From: Rubricoccus sp038746605
Lineage (GTDB): Bacteria > Bacteroidota > Rhodothermia > Rhodothermales > Rubricoccaceae
Reading direction: 5' to 3'
Assembly (NCBI GenBank): GCA_038746605.1
Contig: JBCDKM010000006.1
Location: 124,001-188,000 of the forward strand
Length of the DNA stretch: 64,000 nt
Under the pieces are notes generated by a model. That model was not told the origin of the DNA and made no database searches. It saw only the letters and a list, made by a program, of their open reading frames with translations. Position numbers and translations under genes: made by a program. Of this stretch, positions 23,301 to 32,500 are shown in pieces. Position 1 is the first letter of the stretch, and every line of letters starts with the position of its first letter.

Positions 23301-24328
23301 TCACCGTCCGCCTCCGAGAGGAGGACCGCCAGACGCTTCAGCAGATCGAGAGCCTCATCGTGACCAACTTCGATAACGGTCGCAAGGTGCCGCTCGTCGC
23401 GATGGCCTCCATCGAGCCCGCTGCTGGCCTGGGATCGGTCACGCGCCTGGACCAGGAGCGCGTCGTGACCGTCCTCGGCGAGGCGGCTCCAGGCTTCAAT
23501 GACAACGCTGTGCTCCAGTCCGTGCAGGCAGAGTTGGAGCCCCTCGTGGCCGACCTCCCGCCGGGCTATACCGTCTCGTACACGGGTGCGCAGGAGGAGC
23601 AGGACGAGAGCTTCGGATTCCTCACGACGGCGCTCCTGATGGGCCTCGCGCTCATCACCATCATCCTCATCGCGCAGTTCAACTCGGTCAAGAACCCGAT
23701 CATCATCATGGTGGCGGTGGGACTGAGCCTGATCGGCGTGATGCTGGGTCTGATCCTCACGCGGACGCCGTTCGGCCTGATGACCTTCATCGGCGTGATC
23801 TCGCTGGCGGGCATCGTGGTCAACAACGCCATCGTGCTGGTGGACTACATCGAGCAGCTTCGCGCCCGAGGCGGCGACAAACAGGACGCCATCATCGACG
23901 GCGGCGCGACGCGTCTCCGCCCGGTACTCCTGACGGCCTTCACGACCGTCATCGGCCTCATCCCGCTGACCTTCGGCATCAACATCGACTTCGTGGGGCT
24001 GATCACGAACCTGGACCCGTCGTTCAACTTCGGCTCCGAGAACACCCAGTTCTGGGGCCCGATGGGCACGGCCATCATCTCCGGCCTGACGTTCGCGACG
24101 TTCCTCACGCTCGTCATCGTGCCGGTGATGTACTCCGCGTTCGACTCAATCGCGATGCGGGTCTCCGCCGCGCGAGGCAAGAGTGCGACGCCTGCTAGCT
24201 CGGCGGAGAGCGTTCCGGTCGGTGTCGCTCAGACCACGGACGGCCGGACGGTCCAGGTGCCACTGCCAGACGGCGATGGCGCCCCGGATGGCCTCCGCCC
24301 AGTGGAACGCCCCTTCGAGGACAGTTGA
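20315..24328 (+). CDS. RND-family efflux permease with large extra membrane insertion
   Basis: Inner-membrane proton-driven RND transporter (HAE1/AcrB-like), 1337 residues. The first half has TM1 (residues ~10-30), porter domain with IEVATIVVTTVYPGASPDDV, and TM2-6 including the TM4 motif GMLVDNAVVIIENIYR, which keeps one proton-relay Asp while the second position is Asn. The second half has porter repeats from FFPTTDPNQIIITAEAPIGT and C-terminal TMs with NNAIVLVDYIEQLRARGG. Family members are about 1030-1060 residues; here ~250 extra residues lie between TM6 (~500) and TM7 (~755) and contain five to seven hydrophobic stretches. It is the third gene of the tetR-tolC-mfp-rnd unit. The substrate cannot be told from sequence. 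Confidence 0.95.
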   Translation: MKITDLAINNRTAIVVLTFALTIGGLLAYIALPKEAEPQIEVATIVVTTVYPGASPDDVESIISQEIEREVATISGIDEIESISTEGVSTVIVEFFPDKDLDEAKQEVRDGVDVAKTEFPADVEEPIVSDIDFADIPVLTVNLLTDGSLTALRATAEDLQDEIESVPGVSEVDLLGGLQREVQVNMDLAAMQGYGLDPFDVVRTIQKENTNIPGGSVDVGATNYLVRVNGEIDEPRELLDLVVKAPGGQPIYVRDVADVEFGYKDRESYARLEVLQRESEGGDFVPVDNVENLQVIRLSVKKASGENIIEVVDRVEAVIDEFPFPTDASVLLTGDQSEQVEILVEDLENNIIAGILFVIVVLLFFLGVRNATLVGLAIPLSMFLSFLVFSAMGQTLNFIILFSLIIALGMLVDNAVVIIENIYRFREEGYGPWEAAQKGTAEVGGAVAASTATTVAAFAPMLLWPGIIGEFMGYMPLTLIVTLSCSLFVALIINPVITGYLMKTDAETADRPKENPLRRWFRLRDADGRTSRGRKIGLGAVAFTALVVGLANWKTLIFLAIAIPALVALYWYVLGPAHERFASETVPRMTARYRKFLGWMLERDYSVPRAMLRNTFALGSFTAGFLLLIAGGVLFGLAGPAGFLLIAPGGVALLLGVVGILFHSLESAYLGGRTSVKIGLIFGGIVVALITLLSLAGRITYGPDGEGGIALVLELLLLPIAITLAGLAGIAFAKRRGRKTTKSGQPYIVLTDNRARLLTGTLGMLVAIFALFAVAPTGTEFFPTTDPNQIIITAEAPIGTTIEQSNEVSNEVFGRVQSLMEGETGANTKNVATSVGIGGDALFGGGASSPERSSVTLNMVDYEERAEASSVTLRRIRESLAGLPGIDLTVEQDENGPPTGAAVTIEVTGSEFEQIRSIAGTIETQLKEAVEAGRVEGLVDIRDNLNSGRPEYRVNIDRERAVAFGMSTQDVALAVRRAVNGEEASQWRDGKDEYDITVRLREEDRQTLQQIESLIVTNFDNGRKVPLVAMASIEPAAGLGSVTRLDQERVVTVLGEAAPGFNDNAVLQSVQAELEPLVADLPPGYTVSYTGAQEEQDESFGFLTTALLMGLALITIILIAQFNSVKNPIIIMVAVGLSLIGVMLGLILTRTPFGLMTFIGVISLAGIVVNNAIVLVDYIEQLRARGGDKQDAIIDGGATRLRPVLLTAFTTVIGLIPLTFGINIDFVGLITNLDPSFNFGSENTQFWGPMGTAIISGLTFATFLTLVIVPVMYSAFDSIAMRVSAARGKSATPASSAESVPVGVAQTTDGRTVQVPLPDGDGAPDGLRPVERPFEDS

Positions 24329-24333
24329 CCCCG

Positions 24334-24370
24334 TCCGCCTCGGGTGTCCCCACGGGCGCACCGAGGCGGA
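24334..24370 (+). repeat. Dispersed palindrome, long-loop form
   Basis: Arms TCCGCCTCGG (24334-24343) and CCGAGGCGGA (24361-24370) surround a loop containing CCACGGGCG, nearly the same loop as the 1061-1094 copy. It starts 6 nt after the RND permease stop, as expected of a terminator for the efflux operon. No U-tract follows. Confidence 0.85.
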
Positions 24371-24434
24371 CCGTCTCTGGACTTCGCTGCGTCTGACACC
24401 GGCGGAGGCGCGGCACGACATGCCTTTGCGTCCC

Positions 24435-24460
24435 CCCTTCTGCATTCGCCCTTCTGCATT
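24435..24460 (+). repeat. Tandem repeat CCCTTCTGCATT in leader of SpoIIAA-like gene
   Basis: CCCTTCTGCATT is present at 24435-24446 and 24449-24460 (14-nt period), ending 4 nt before the start codon. Its period and position copy the arrangement in front of the RND permease gene, though the unit sequence differs. Confidence 0.6.
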
Positions 24461-24464
24461 TCCC

Positions 24465-24848
24465 ATGCTCCGCCTCCACCCCGACACTCCGCCCCACGTC
24501 CTCTCCTTCGAGATCGACGGCACCGTGACCGCGCCTGACATGGATGACCTGTACAACGCCGTCGAGCGCGTGACGGGCGGGAAGGGACCGGTGCACATCT
24601 GCGGCGAGATCCATGGCATCGGGGGCCTCACGCTGGACGCGGTGGGCGCGAGTTTCAAGCGAGGCCTCGGCCTCATCGGGCGCATCACGCGCGTCAAACG
24701 GTACGCTGTGGTCACGGACACCGGCTGGATCCGCACACTCGCCGAGCTTCAGGGCGCGGCGGTTCCGGGCTTGACGGTTCGCGTTTGGCCGACTTCCGAG
24801 CGCGAGGACGCACTCGCATGGGCGGCAGAGCCTCCCGAGGCGGCATGA
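24465..24848 (+). CDS. SpoIIAA/STAS-like protein (PF11964 type)
   Basis: A 127-residue soluble protein of the SpoIIAA-like (STAS-related, DUF3478) family. It begins MLRLHPDTPPHVLSFEIDGT, where 'IDGTVTAPDMDDL' is the typical first strand-helix, then VHICGEIHGIGGLTLDAVG, RVKRYAVVTDTGWIRTLAEL and the end WPTSEREDALAWA, all matching the family pattern with length about 120-130. These proteins bind small or lipid ligands or act in stress-linked regulation, but the family has no single proven function. Start 24465 is chosen because the upstream open frame covers a palindromic repeat. Its stop overlaps the start of the next gene (ATGA). Confidence 0.8.
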   Translation: MLRLHPDTPPHVLSFEIDGTVTAPDMDDLYNAVERVTGGKGPVHICGEIHGIGGLTLDAVGASFKRGLGLIGRITRVKRYAVVTDTGWIRTLAELQGAAVPGLTVRVWPTSEREDALAWAAEPPEAA

Positions 24849-25963
24849 GCGGTCTCCGCCCCCTGTCGCTGATCCGGACGCTCGGTCGCCGTCCCGAGGG
24901 CGAGCGCCAGCGCCGCATCGAAGCCTCGCCCCAGTGGCACGATGGGCGCTTCCGCAACCGCGAGGGCACCTTCACCTCGCCCAGCCTCGGCGCCGCCTGG
25001 GAGTTCATCGCAGGCGGCAGCCCCAACCGCAAGCCGCAGACGCCCGTCCCGACCGTAAACCCGGCCGATGCCCTGCGACAGCACGCCGAGGGCATCCGCG
25101 TGACGTGGCTCGGCCACGCGACCTCCCTCGTCGAAGTGGACGGCGTGCGGCTGCTCATCGACCCTGTGTGGGGCGAGCACGCCGCGCCGACCTCCCTCGC
25201 GGGCGTGCGTCGCTTCTTCGACCCGCCGCTCGCGCTGGCCGACCTCCCGCCGCTCGACGCTGTCGTCATCACGCACGACCACTACGACCACCTGGATGCG
25301 CCGACGGTCGCCGCACTGGCGAGCCGCGTGCCCCGCTGGATCGCGCCGCTCGGGGTAGGCGCGAGGCTAGAAGGCTGGGGCGTCTCCCCCGGAGCCATCG
25401 AGGAGCACGACTGGTGGGACGAGACAGCAGTGGAAAGCCTTCGCCTCGTCTGCACGCCTGCCCGGCATTTTTCGGGACGCAGCCTCTTCGACCGCGACAC
25501 GACTCTCTGGTGCGGCTGGGCCATCCGTGGCGAGAACGGCGCCGTCTTCGCCGGTGGTGACGGCGGCTACTCTTCCGACTTCCGCACAATCGGCGAGCGC
25601 CTCGGACCATTCGACGTGGCGCTCCTGGAGATCGGCGCGTACGACGCCGCATGGGCCGATATCCACATGGGACCAGAGCAGGCCGTGCGTGCCGCTCAGG
25701 ACGTTCGCGCGGACCTTCTTCTTCCGATCCACTGGGCCACCTTCGACCTCGCGCTGCATGGCTGGACCGAGCCTGGCGAGCGCGTCCTCGTCGCCGCGAA
25801 GGCCGCCGACCAGAACCTCGCGATCCCAACGCCTGGCGAACCCGTGGATCCGTCCGATCCGCCCCTGCCCCTCGCGTGGTGGCCGGACCTGGAGTGGGCG
25901 ACCGCTGAGGATGCGCCCATCGTCTCGTCTGGCGTCGTGCTACCGCCGCGCCGGGTGGGCTGA
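24845..25963 (+). CDS. Metallo-beta-lactamase-fold hydrolase (NAPE-PLD/UlaG-like)
   Basis: A 372-residue metal-dependent hydrolase. The domain begins around residue 75 (IRVTWLGHATSLVEVDG). The metal-binding T-H-D-H-Y-D-H-L signature is at about residues 143-150. Further ligands are probably His in CTPARHFSGRSLFDRD, Asp in VFAGGDGGY and His in LLLPIHWATFDLALHGW, the set seen in N-acylphosphatidylethanolamine phospholipase D-like and UlaG-like enzymes. The first 70 residues carry SPQWHDGRFRN, also typical of NAPE-PLD-like members. No signal peptide. It is translationally coupled to the SpoIIAA-like gene, and the cyclase gene starts 1 nt after its stop. Substrate unknown; phospholipid or lactone hydrolysis is suggested by the subfamily only. 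Confidence 0.85.
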   Translation: MSGLRPLSLIRTLGRRPEGERQRRIEASPQWHDGRFRNREGTFTSPSLGAAWEFIAGGSPNRKPQTPVPTVNPADALRQHAEGIRVTWLGHATSLVEVDGVRLLIDPVWGEHAAPTSLAGVRRFFDPPLALADLPPLDAVVITHDHYDHLDAPTVAALASRVPRWIAPLGVGARLEGWGVSPGAIEEHDWWDETAVESLRLVCTPARHFSGRSLFDRDTTLWCGWAIRGENGAVFAGGDGGYSSDFRTIGERLGPFDVALLEIGAYDAAWADIHMGPEQAVRAAQDVRADLLLPIHWATFDLALHGWTEPGERVLVAAKAADQNLAIPTPGEPVDPSDPPLPLAWWPDLEWATAEDAPIVSSGVVLPPRRVG

Positions 25964-25964
25964 G

Positions 25965-27104
25965 ATGCAAGAAGCCTCTCCCTGGAAGCGCGCCGCGCGC
26001 ATCGCGCCGTTTCTCGTGGGGGCGTGGAGCGTGGCAGCGTTTTTAGCCGCTGGAGTCTCCGGGCTGGCCTGGACGACGCCCCCAGCGCCCGACGAGGTCG
26101 CGCTGACCCAGGGCGGGCTCGTGCTGCGTTCCGCGATAGCGGGTGCGCTCATCGGGTCGGCCTCAGCCTGGCTGGAGACCGCTGTGCTGCCAGGGTTCGC
26201 ACGCCGACTCCCGCTGGCTGCCGCACTCACGATCCGCACGCTCGCCTACGCTGCGGTGGTAGTCGCGGTCGTCTTCGCCGTGATGTTCTCGACGGCGTTC
26301 GTGCTCGCGGACCTCTCGCCGGGCGAGTTGGTCGCGGATCCGCGCTTCTCCGAGTTCCTGGAGACGGGAACGCTCCTTCGGTTCGTGACGGTGCTCATCG
26401 CAGCGAGCTTCGTGATCAACCTCGCGCTCCAGCTCCGCCGCGTGCTCGGTCCCGCGACGCTCCGCGCGCTCGCGCTCGGCACCTACCGGCGCCCTCGCGA
26501 GGAAGACCGCGTGTTTCTCTTCCTGGACCTCACGGACTCGACGGCCATCGCGGAACGCCTCGGGCCGCTCCGCTTCACGGATTTCAAGAACGACTTCTTC
26601 GCGGACGTGGCGGAGCCGGTCCTCGCGACAGGCGGGCGCATCGTGCAGTACGTCGGCGATGAGGTGATGGTGTCCTGGCCGATGGCGCCTGCACTCAAGA
26701 GCGGCGCCCCGCTCCGGTTCTTCGCGCTCGTGGAAGCACGCATCTCCGGCCGAGCCGAGCGCTATCGCCACCGCTACGGGATCGTCCCCGCGTTCAAGGC
26801 CGGATGCCACGGCGGCCCCGTCGTGACGGCCGAGGTGGGCGACCTCAAGCGCGACATCGTGCACTCCGGCGATGTGGTCAACACGGCCGCGCGGATCGAG
26901 GCGGAGTGCCGTCCGCGAGGCGAACGACTGCTGCTCTCTGCTGCTCTCGCGGCGGCGATGCCCGTGCCCGAGGGTCTCACAATCCGCGAGTTGGGCGAGG
27001 TGTCTCTCCGTGGCAAGGCCGAGGCCGTCGCGATCTGCGCCGTCCGCCCAGCCCGGCTCGGGGAGAATGCCGAGGAGGCCACCGGGGCGGATCTGGTGGC
27101 GTAG
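25965..27104 (+). CDS. Membrane-anchored class III adenylate/guanylate cyclase
   Basis: A 379-residue protein with an N-terminal four-helix membrane part (hydrophobic stretches near residues 14-32, 48-66, 82-110 and 130-150), followed by a class III cyclase catalytic domain. The first metal Asp is in VFLFLDLTDSTAIAERLG (around residue 187), and the second region is IVQYVGDEVMVSW. The RDIVHSGDVVNTAARIE motif supplies the transition-state Asn and a helix common to the family. The C-terminus ELGEVSLRGKAEAVAI is the typical end of these cyclases. No receptor domain is obvious besides the membrane part. It makes cyclic nucleotide second messenger; cAMP versus cGMP is not decided. It is probably in one unit with the two upstream genes. 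Confidence 0.88.
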   Translation: MQEASPWKRAARIAPFLVGAWSVAAFLAAGVSGLAWTTPPAPDEVALTQGGLVLRSAIAGALIGSASAWLETAVLPGFARRLPLAAALTIRTLAYAAVVVAVVFAVMFSTAFVLADLSPGELVADPRFSEFLETGTLLRFVTVLIAASFVINLALQLRRVLGPATLRALALGTYRRPREEDRVFLFLDLTDSTAIAERLGPLRFTDFKNDFFADVAEPVLATGGRIVQYVGDEVMVSWPMAPALKSGAPLRFFALVEARISGRAERYRHRYGIVPAFKAGCHGGPVVTAEVGDLKRDIVHSGDVVNTAARIEAECRPRGERLLLSAALAAAMPVPEGLTIRELGEVSLRGKAEAVAICAVRPARLGENAEEATGADLVA

Positions 27105-27191
27105 AGACAAACGGAGGACGCGGTCCCACCACAAGCCCGCGCCCTCCGCGCTGGCGGCGAGGGCCACCAGTCTGGCTCTTTGTACCCGAAA

Positions 27192-27233
27192 CGGCGGGGA
27201 CCCGGCTCACACCACGACGCCGGGTCCCCGCCG
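27192..27233. terminator. Strong bidirectional hairpin between convergent genes
   Basis: CGGCGGGGACCCGGC (27192-27206) and GCCGGGTCCCCGCCG (27219-27233) form a perfect 15-bp stem with a 12-nt loop between the cyclase (+) and FG-GAP gene (-). There is no U-tract, but stability and position fit a bidirectional terminator. Confidence 0.85.
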
Positions 27234-27239
27234 ATCTGC

Positions 27240-27259
27240 CCGCCTCGGCACCGAGGCGG
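27240..27259. repeat. Dispersed palindrome, short form
   Basis: CCGCCTCGGCACCGAGGCGG, two 9-bp perfect arms with a CA spacer, 6 nt after the strong hairpin and 9 nt from the end of the FG-GAP gene. A typical member of the family. Confidence 0.9.
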
Positions 27260-27268
27260 ACGGAGTCG

Positions 27269-29434
27269 CTACCGGATGACGGTCAGACGCGTGCTCGCGG
27301 CACCGCCCTCCCACTCGGCGCGGACGAGATAGACTCCCGGCGCGAGGGCGCTCGCCTCCAGCGGCACGGTCTGTGTCCCCGCCGCGAGCGGCCCGTCGTG
27401 GATGCGGGCTACCTCCCGGCCAAGGAGATCCCGCACGCCGATGCGCACAGTCTCGGTGGTAGGGAGCGTCAGCCGGACGGCCCCCACGCCGCGCACTGGG
27501 TTCGGCGCGAGGGTGAGAGCGACCGGCGAGTCCGGGTTGCCCTCGGAGGGAAGCGGGTTGCCGTCGCTCGCGAAGACGAACTCGCCAGGCCCCCTGAAAC
27601 CCGTCGCGACGAGTTCGTCCTCTGCCGCATCGTAGCTCGTCGTGAGGGCCTCGAAGGCACCGCTGCCGACCGAGTCGCGGAAGTAGACCGTCACGTCGGT
27701 GGGATCCGTGATGCCGGAGCTGGGGATCTCATCGAGGCGGAAGCGAATCTCGCTCCCGGCGCCGAGGCGGGCGGGACCGTCTTTGGTCAGCACCCAGCGG
27801 TACGCTGAAACGTTGTCCTCCGAGATCCCCTCTAAGTCGTTCGGCCCGACGGCGTAGCGGCGCACCCGCCACGTCACGCCACCCTCAGAGGCCTTCTGCT
27901 CGCTCTGCTGCGGCTCGTCGTTCTCCCGGAGGCCCACCACGTCGAATATGATCTCGATTGCGGTCGCCGGGAAGTTGACCGGCCCGCTGCTCGCGACCAC
28001 TTGCTCGTCTTCCGCATTCACGCCCTCATTCGACACAGACAGAACCGCCGCCCCTGACATCACAGCCACGAAGCCGATGTTGGCCCCCTGCGTCGGGGCG
28101 CTGACGGCGAAATCAGGGAGACCGTCGCCGGTCACATCGCCGAGCGGTTCGAGGTCCTCCCCGAACCTCCAGGCAAAGTTGGTCGGAATGGTAGGGAGGG
28201 AGGGATAGACCTCCGCGAGATCCGGCGCGTCGCCTCCGATGTCTGACCCCTGAACAACAAAGACAGCACCCGAGAACGGCTCTGTGAAGGGAGGCGGCCG
28301 AGCCTCGAAGGCGTTGTATTGGCGGGGAGCGCTGATGGCGATCTCCGTTACACCGTCGCCCGTCAGGTCGCCAATAGGATGCACTTCCCATCCGTAGCCC
28401 CGTTCGGCTTGGCGCTCGTCCTCGGCGTACGTCCCCAGACGGGTGCCATCCGCCCCGCTGAAAAACGACACGGTGCCATCCCGCACAGACGTTCCGCCGA
28501 CACCCTCGAAGGGAGCACCCACGGCAAGGTCGGGTACGCCGTCGCCTGTGATGTCCGGGAGGGCACCGAGCGAGTAGCCGAAGAACCCGTTGGCGTTGCC
28601 CGCAGCGTTACCCGATTCCATCTCATACACGATCTGGCCGTTGGTACCGTCCACGAGGTACGCGAGGCCGGTGTTGAGGTCGTTGGAATCGAGGGCGCCC
28701 ACCGCGCTGGTCCAGAGGTCCGGCGTGCCGTCGCCCGTGATGTCCCCTGCAGCTACCACGCGCCCGTAGAACCCGTTCGGTTCGGCATCCTCCGGAGTGG
28801 AGGTCCAGAGGAGCGCGCCGTCGGCCCCGCTGAAGGCGTACGCGCGGCCCTGGTTCTCGACCATGGCGCTGCCGACCTGCACCTCCTCGTCTGGCGCCCC
28901 CACGACCACGTCGGGCGTCCCATCGCCGTTGAGGTCGCCCGGCCCGGCGACGTTGAAGCCGAAGAAGCCGTTCACCTGACGGTTGGGCGACTCGAACGCG
29001 CGTAGGACGACCCCCGTAGCTCCGCTGAGGAGGTACACACGTCCCGCGACGGCGAGCCCGCCGATGGTGGGGTAGGACGCAGCCGCAAAGTCGGAGGCTC
29101 CGTCGCCGTCCACGTCGCCGATCTCAGCGGTGGCAACCCCGAAGAAGGCGGCCTCATTCTGGATAGGCGAGAGAATCGAGCGGATCGCAGTTCCGTCGGC
29201 CCCGCTGATGACGTGGACCCGGCCTACGCTCCCGTCCTCGCGAAACGCCCCAATGAGGATATCGCGGACGCCGTCGCCGTTGAGGTCCGCGACGGACTCG
29301 ACCTCCTCACCGAAGAACGTGCTGCCCTGCGAGGCGGGGCTTCGGAACGAGAACTCGGAGAGCACCACCTGGGCAGAGGCGGCGGGCACGAGCATGGCGA
29401 GAACAGAGAGAGAGAGCAGGAAGCGCGTCAGCAT
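27269..29434 (-). CDS. Secreted FG-GAP (integrin alpha-like) protein with T9SS sorting domain
   Basis: A 721-residue surface or secreted protein. Signal peptide MLTRFLLSLSVLAMLVPAASA. Residues ~40-440 hold about seven FG-GAP repeats with calcium-binding D-x-(N/D)-G-D-G motifs (DLNGDGVRDILIGAF, DVDGDGASDFAAASY, DLTGDGVTEIAISAP, DVTGDGLPDFAVSAP), predicted to form a beta-propeller. A beta region follows (~470-640). The last ~80 residues are a T9SS type A sorting domain: LTLAPNPVRGVGAVRL, VRDLLGREVARI and APGVYLVRAEWEGG. The PorU machinery of T9SS organisms removes this domain and exports or anchors the protein. It has its own promoter-like element at 29465-29491. Ligand unknown. Confidence 0.92.
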   Translation of the reverse strand: MLTRFLLSLSVLAMLVPAASAQVVLSEFSFRSPASQGSTFFGEEVESVADLNGDGVRDILIGAFREDGSVGRVHVISGADGTAIRSILSPIQNEAAFFGVATAEIGDVDGDGASDFAAASYPTIGGLAVAGRVYLLSGATGVVLRAFESPNRQVNGFFGFNVAGPGDLNGDGTPDVVVGAPDEEVQVGSAMVENQGRAYAFSGADGALLWTSTPEDAEPNGFYGRVVAAGDITGDGTPDLWTSAVGALDSNDLNTGLAYLVDGTNGQIVYEMESGNAAGNANGFFGYSLGALPDITGDGVPDLAVGAPFEGVGGTSVRDGTVSFFSGADGTRLGTYAEDERQAERGYGWEVHPIGDLTGDGVTEIAISAPRQYNAFEARPPPFTEPFSGAVFVVQGSDIGGDAPDLAEVYPSLPTIPTNFAWRFGEDLEPLGDVTGDGLPDFAVSAPTQGANIGFVAVMSGAAVLSVSNEGVNAEDEQVVASSGPVNFPATAIEIIFDVVGLRENDEPQQSEQKASEGGVTWRVRRYAVGPNDLEGISEDNVSAYRWVLTKDGPARLGAGSEIRFRLDEIPSSGITDPTDVTVYFRDSVGSGAFEALTTSYDAAEDELVATGFRGPGEFVFASDGNPLPSEGNPDSPVALTLAPNPVRGVGAVRLTLPTTETVRIGVRDLLGREVARIHDGPLAAGTQTVPLEASALAPGVYLVRAEWEGGAASTRLTVIR

Positions 29435-29464
29435 GAGCGTAGGGTGGGAGGCGGTCTCTCCCGT

Positions 29465-29491
29465 ATCGGATTTCCCGGCCGGATCGGCTCA
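29465..29491 (-). promoter_or_regulatory. Candidate promoter TGAGCC-N15-TCCGAT (copy 1)
   Basis: On the minus strand TGAGCC (29491-29486), 15 nt, then TCCGAT (29470-29465), 30 nt before the ATG at 29434. The same two boxes at exactly the same spacing precede three other T9SS cargo genes. Probably -35 and -10 boxes of a sigma-factor-specific promoter. Confidence 0.68.
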
Positions 29492-29517
29492 TCCCCTCGC
29501 GCTAAGCGCTAGCGGTC

Positions 29518-29553
29518 CCCGCCTCGGTGTCTCCGTGGATGCACCGAGGCGGG
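29518..29553 (-). repeat. Dispersed palindrome, long-loop form
   Basis: Arms CCCGCCTCGGTG (29518-29529) and CACCGAGGCGGG (29542-29553) form a 12-bp stem with a loop containing CCGTGG. It begins 13 nt after the stop of the upstream giant T9SS gene and ends just before the promoter element of the next gene, so it fits a terminator. Confidence 0.87.
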
Positions 29554-29566
29554 CAGGCCCGTCTTG

Positions 29567-32500
29567 CTACCGCACCACCAACAGCTTCTTCGTCCGCACC
29601 TCCGCGCCCACCATCAGGCGCACCAGATAGACCCCATTCGCGAGATCCGGGCGCCACGTCGTCTCGTGCCACCCCGCCTGCACCGCTTCGCCTTCGGCGA
29701 GGACGGCCACCTCGCGGCCTCGGAGGTCGTAGATGCGCAGGTCCACCGCCGTCGCCTGAGGCACGCCCCAGCGAAGGACGGCCGCGCTCTGAACCGGGTT
29801 CGGCGCGATGCTCGCGAGGCGCACCTCGCGCGGGAAACCGTTGTCGTCCTCCACACTCACACCGACCACCCCGGAGGAGACGAGGTCCAGGTTGTTGGCC
29901 TCGAACCCATCGAACCCGGCGTAAGTGATGGACGAGGAGAGCGCGTAGATCCCACGCGGAGGGTCGTCCAGCATGATGGTGATCAGCTCCGCCTGCTCCT
30001 CGCTCAGTGTGTCGAACTGGCATACGACCTCCGTACCGACCGTGCACGATCCCGCCGGAGCCTGAGCTGAGGCGATGGACGCTCCACCGGTCGAGACCGT
30101 CACCGTCGCGCCGGACGCAGGATCACCGACGATGTTGAACGCGCTCACCTCGAAGACGAACGGCTGCCCTTCCTGCACGATGTCCGGGGCGATGATGAAC
30201 GTGCCCAGGTCGGAGACCTCGCGCGCTTCGTGGATCACCGTCCCCGTCTCGATGGCCGGGTTGAAGTCGAACACGATGGAGGCGTCGTTCTCGATCACGT
30301 CGCCCGCGACCAGTGGGCTGTGCGGGGCCACGCGGAAGGTGACGTACCCCTCGCCCTCCGGCGACGTCACGTTCGGCGGCAAGTCGATCCCGACGAAGCG
30401 GAACGTGACCTCCTGGCCTTGAACAGAAAACGAGAACGTGGAGTCCGACGAGGTGCTCACGACTTCAAGCGTGGACGGATCGAACCGGGAGTCCAGGAGG
30501 TCGGTGATCGTGACCAGCGTGGCAGGGGCCGTCGCCTCGGGGAGGTTTTCGAACCGGATGGTGTATTCGATGGGGTCGCCCGCGCGCGAGATGGGGAGAT
30601 ACGCTCGCGCGCACCGGAAGGTCTCGACGCCGTCGACGGTGGCGGCCTCATACTCGCACGAGAGGTCTTCATTGGAAGCCACCTTGTCGTTCGGATCAGC
30701 GGGGCCTGAGGGGGGTGGGCATTTGAACCACTTCCCGCCTCGTGCGAGTTGGTAGTAGTTGCCATTCTTGCACTGCTGGCCCGCTGGCGGGAGGGGCTCA
30801 TCGTTATCAGAGACAAGAGACCTTCCATCGGAGGTCAGATCCGGCTCGATTTCCAGCGCGTCGAACTCTGCCTGGAGGAGTGCCGCCACAGCGGCAGATC
30901 CCGCGAACCCGTCGAGGAGCGACGCGCTGATGTCGGTGGTAAAGTCCTCGGCTGCCGTGCGAAGCGCGGCATTGAACGCGTCCTCCGCGCCGCTCGCCAG
31001 GTCCGCTGGGGCCTGGACCGTCGCGCTCGCCTCTTCCACGAATCGGTCCAGAAGTGGCCGCACGCCCTGTACGTATCGCGCAGCACCCGACCCGAGCGCG
31101 AAGCGGACGGCCTCGCCTAAAGCCTCAGGATCCGCGAGGTCCAGAGCTGAGAGATAGGCGCTGAGAGATGCATCGCTCGCCGCGCGAATCGCGATCTCCA
31201 TGAGGCGCTCTGCGCGCTCAATGCTGATGTTGTTTTGAGAACTGATCGTCAACACCTGCCCCTCACCAAATGGGATTCGGTCATCGTCCGGTCCTGTCGG
31301 CATCTCGTCGGGGAAGAGAACAGCATCGGGGTCGATCCGTAGCCCGACCTCGATGCCCGTCTCGAACGCCTCGTTGGAGATGGGCGGCAGACGGGCGAAC
31401 GCGAGGGCAGGCTCGAAGGGATCGTCCGCGATCAGGCTGTTGTAGATCCGAGCGCTAGCCGTGCGTCTTGGGTCGTGAGTCGACGCGAGAATCATGGACG
31501 TGCGATCTGGAACAGGACGTTCGAAGAGCAGGAACGGCGCTGCGCCTCGGATGTCGTTGGTGCGCACGTAGAAATCGTACCACGAGAAGTTGTGGATCTG
31601 CCCCGGCCCGTTCGCAGGCCACATCCTCATTCCGTTGTCCCGGTCCACATCCACGTTGACGGCTGTAATAAGCGGACGAACCGTGAGTGGTACCCGGGCG
31701 TCGTCGAGGCCCGGCTGGGTGAGCACGAGGTCGTAGAACCCGTAGGCGCGAGGGGAGGTGAGATCGAACCGGAGTTCGGTCAGGCCACCGGCGACCGAGA
31801 GATCGCCCGCGATGGTTCCGAACGCCTCCGCATCGAGACAGTCCGTGCATTCGAGACGAGCGCTACCGACGCCTCGGGCGCCGGGTCCGCTCAGGATGAG
31901 CCTGCGGATGCCTCCGCCCACTGGATCCGTCTCGGACACGACGATCGCCCCCCCCGAGGCGGCCTCGACGGCCCGCACGAGCACGGCCGAATTGTCCGCG
32001 TTGCGTTCGCTCACGAACGCGATGCCATCCGGTGCGCCGACCGCAAACACCTGCGCGAAGTCGCCTTGGATGTCGCCGGAGGTATTCGTCGTGCGCAGCA
32101 CCGTGAAGGTGTCCCCGATCTGCGGCGTGTAGCCCTCGGCCACGCGCACAATGAGCGCGCCTGCCAACTGCACCGAGCCCGCTGGCCCGCTGCCTCGCGT
32201 GTGCTCCACGAGGTCGCTCGCGCCGCCAGAGCCCACGTCCACGACGAGTTGCGGGTTGCCCGCCACGGGCGAGAACCGTAGCCAGTTCGACGTACGCAGC
32301 GTATCGAGGGGCTGCGCGTCCGTCCCGGGACTGATCGTGCCCTCCAGAAAAAGCTCGCGCGAGCGCAGGTTGGCCCGGCCATTACCGGTGAGCCGGGCGC
32401 CGTCGGGCAGCGCTGCCGAGCCGGGCGCCTCGAGTTGGACGTTGGCTCCGAGCGTGGGGCGAATCTCGGAGCCCGCCTGGCTGCGGAGGGTCCCCCCGAA

